DNA from: Pontixanthobacter gangjinensis
Lineage (GTDB): Bacteria > Pseudomonadota > Alphaproteobacteria > Sphingomonadales > Sphingomonadaceae
Direction: 5' to 3'
Assembly (NCBI RefSeq): GCF_009827545.1
Contig: NZ_WTYS01000001.1
Location: forward strand, 1,451,772-1,515,771
Length of the DNA stretch: 64,000 nt
The notes under the pieces were generated by a model that ran no database searches, was not told the DNA's origin, and worked only from the letters and a program-made list of their open reading frames with translations. Position 1 is the stretch's first letter; every line of letters begins with the position of its first letter. This document shows positions 62,969-64,000 of this stretch, one piece after another. Both the position numbers and the translations under genes were made by a program.

Positions 62969-63619
62969 CTACTCGCCCTCCTGGATCCCGTCCTGACCTT
63001 CGCGGTATGAGGGAAGAGCGAGGTTCCAGCTGATCGCCGCACTTCTCAAGGAGAAGCCAGCGGCGGTCGCTATCCCCCAAGTGACAGGGTTGGGCAGCCC
63101 CAGCAGCAAACCGCCGACGCACAGGCTGGCCGACAGCGCGGCTGCGGTCACGTAAAGCTCTGGCTTCATCAATATCGATGGTTTACCTGCGACAACATCA
63201 CGAATTACGCCGCCAATACAGCCTGTTATGATGCCCATCAGGATCGCCGGAATTGGCGGTATACCGTAAGATAGCGCCTTCGATGCTCCTAAAACCGCAT
63301 AGGCGGTCAGGCCCAATCCATCGGCAAAGTCCATCAGCTTTCCATCCCACCACCGTGTCGGTGTGAACCAAGCGATGATCGCGGTTATCAGGCAGATCGC
63401 TGCAACCCATGCGTCGGAAACCCAGAAAACCGGAGCATCGACCAAAAGATCGCGAACCGTGCCTCCGCCTACACCGGTAATAAGCGCGAAGAAGGCCATC
63501 GTTACAAATGTTTGCCGCTCCTTCGCAGCCAACAAAGCGCCTGATAGCGCAAAAATCGCGACTCCAAGCAGATCGAGAATATCGAGCACTGGCGTCAATA
63601 TGATCGCCGGTTCAAGCAT
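62969..63619 (-). CDS. TRIC-like trimeric cation channel protein
   Basis: A 216-residue membrane protein with seven predicted segments formed of two related halves. The paired motifs GGGTVRDLLVD and IGGVIRDVVAGKPSIL (GG-x-x-RD) mark the prokaryotic TRIC (UPF0126) family, which forms trimeric monovalent cation channels. Its start overlaps the end of the upstream PepSY gene by eight bases, so they are translationally coupled. It ends nine bases from the convergent secreted-protein gene. Confidence 0.85.
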   Translation of the reverse strand: MLEPAIILTPVLDILDLLGVAIFALSGALLAAKERQTFVTMAFFALITGVGGGTVRDLLVDAPVFWVSDAWVAAICLITAIIAWFTPTRWWDGKLMDFADGLGLTAYAVLGASKALSYGIPPIPAILMGIITGCIGGVIRDVVAGKPSILMKPELYVTAAALSASLCVGGLLLGLPNPVTWGIATAAGFSLRSAAISWNLALPSYREGQDGIQEGE

Positions 63620-64000
63620 TTACCCGGGCCTTCCTGCGGCGGAACATCAAAATGCAGCCTAGCAATGAGCCAATGACGCCTAGCGCCGCAAACAGGATCA
63701 GGATTGGATGCGAGGTATCTTCGCGGTCCTGCAAATCCATTATGTGTAGGCCCCACATGAAATCAAACAACCGCCACCACTGGGTTCTTACGGCGGCAAT
63801 CTCGCCAGTTTGCTGATTGACATAGACATGCGTGCCATCCTCCAACGCAATTTGCCAGACGGGCATTTCGCGCCGGAAATCAAACGGAACGGCGTCCTTT
63901 CTAAAAAAGGCGGAGCTGACGACTTTATCGCCGCCAACTATCTGGTCCGCGACGATAATTCGTGCTTCCACCTCGCCGACGAGTGGCAACAGGCTTCCAT
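63612..64000 (-). CDS. PepSY-domain membrane protein, C-terminal part
   Basis: A partial gene whose 5' end lies beyond the window; the frame is open at base 64000. It encodes PVWQIALEDGTHVYVNQQTGEIAAVRT, a PepSY-type beta unit, then FDFMWGLHIMDLQDREDTSHPILILFAALG and a final membrane segment with FRRRKARVNA. PepSY transmembrane proteins often reduce iron chelates or act with redox partners. The rest of the gene would be needed to classify it. Confidence 0.7.
   Translation of the reverse strand, partial: GSLLPLVGEVEARIIVADQIVGGDKVVSSAFFRKDAVPFDFRREMPVWQIALEDGTHVYVNQQTGEIAAVRTQWWRLFDFMWGLHIMDLQDREDTSHPILILFAALGVIGSLLGCILMFRRRKARVNA

Overview
The window reads as the chromosome of an alphaproteobacterium of the order Sphingomonadales, most likely Erythrobacteraceae. 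This rests on recognised protein families and the order of the ribosomal cluster, not on a database search. Gene density is high. I saw no tRNA, rRNA, CRISPR array, insertion sequence or prophage.

Layout. 1-6.6 kb: the 3' end of nadE, an AmpG-like transporter, an azoreductase/pirin pair divergent from a LysR regulator, an S41-type peptidase gene with a damaged 5' end, and ilvE. 6.55-7.0 kb: an unusual 20-codon reading frame with a full-length Shine-Dalgarno sequence and two hairpins. 7.0-13.5 kb: a lipoprotein, tlyA, tspO, ubiK, then recO-leuB-glycosyltransferase as an overlapping chain, and a GT39-type glycosyltransferase. 13.5-31.5 kb: accessory metabolism, including metZ, two SDR enzymes, a GST-like isomerase, a RoxA-like dihaem cytochrome, a DUF885 peptidase, a SulP transporter, tandem S9 peptidases, apaG, a LysR/GNAT pair, a lipoprotein and a sterol desaturase. 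31.6-36.7 kb: an EEP-family protein, then a copper-response locus (glutaredoxin-MauE fusion and csoR divergent from copA-copB) with a CsoR-type operator between them. 37.8-59.8 kb: the str-S10-spc-alpha supercluster (rpsL to rplQ, with fusA, tuf, secY, adk and rpoA), interrupted by an SRPBCC-like secreted protein and gdhA. 59.9-64 kb: a serine hydrolase, two secreted paralogues, a TRIC channel and the 3' part of a PepSY-domain gene.

How the genes work together. The ribosomal supercluster supplies translation factors, ribosomal proteins, the Sec translocon channel, adenylate kinase and RNA polymerase alpha. Several of its gaps are long and can fold: the leader before rpsL, the tuf-rpsJ gap, the rpsJ-rplC gap (which can form an 11-bp stem and a crossing stem, i.e. 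a pseudoknot), and the leader before rpsM. These are candidate regulatory RNAs. The copper locus combines a copper sensor, periplasmic oxidase, outer-membrane copper protein and a membrane thiol-redox fusion. IlvE and LeuB serve branched-chain amino acid synthesis. RecO, LeuB and the glycosyltransferase are translationally linked by 4-base overlaps.

The most interesting signals are the tiny frame upstream of ilvE, the pseudoknot-like rplC leader, the glutaredoxin-MauE fusion beside csoR/copAB, the insertion of gdhA in the ribosomal cluster, the broken start of the S41 gene, and an SDR gene whose best-placed start codon is ATA.
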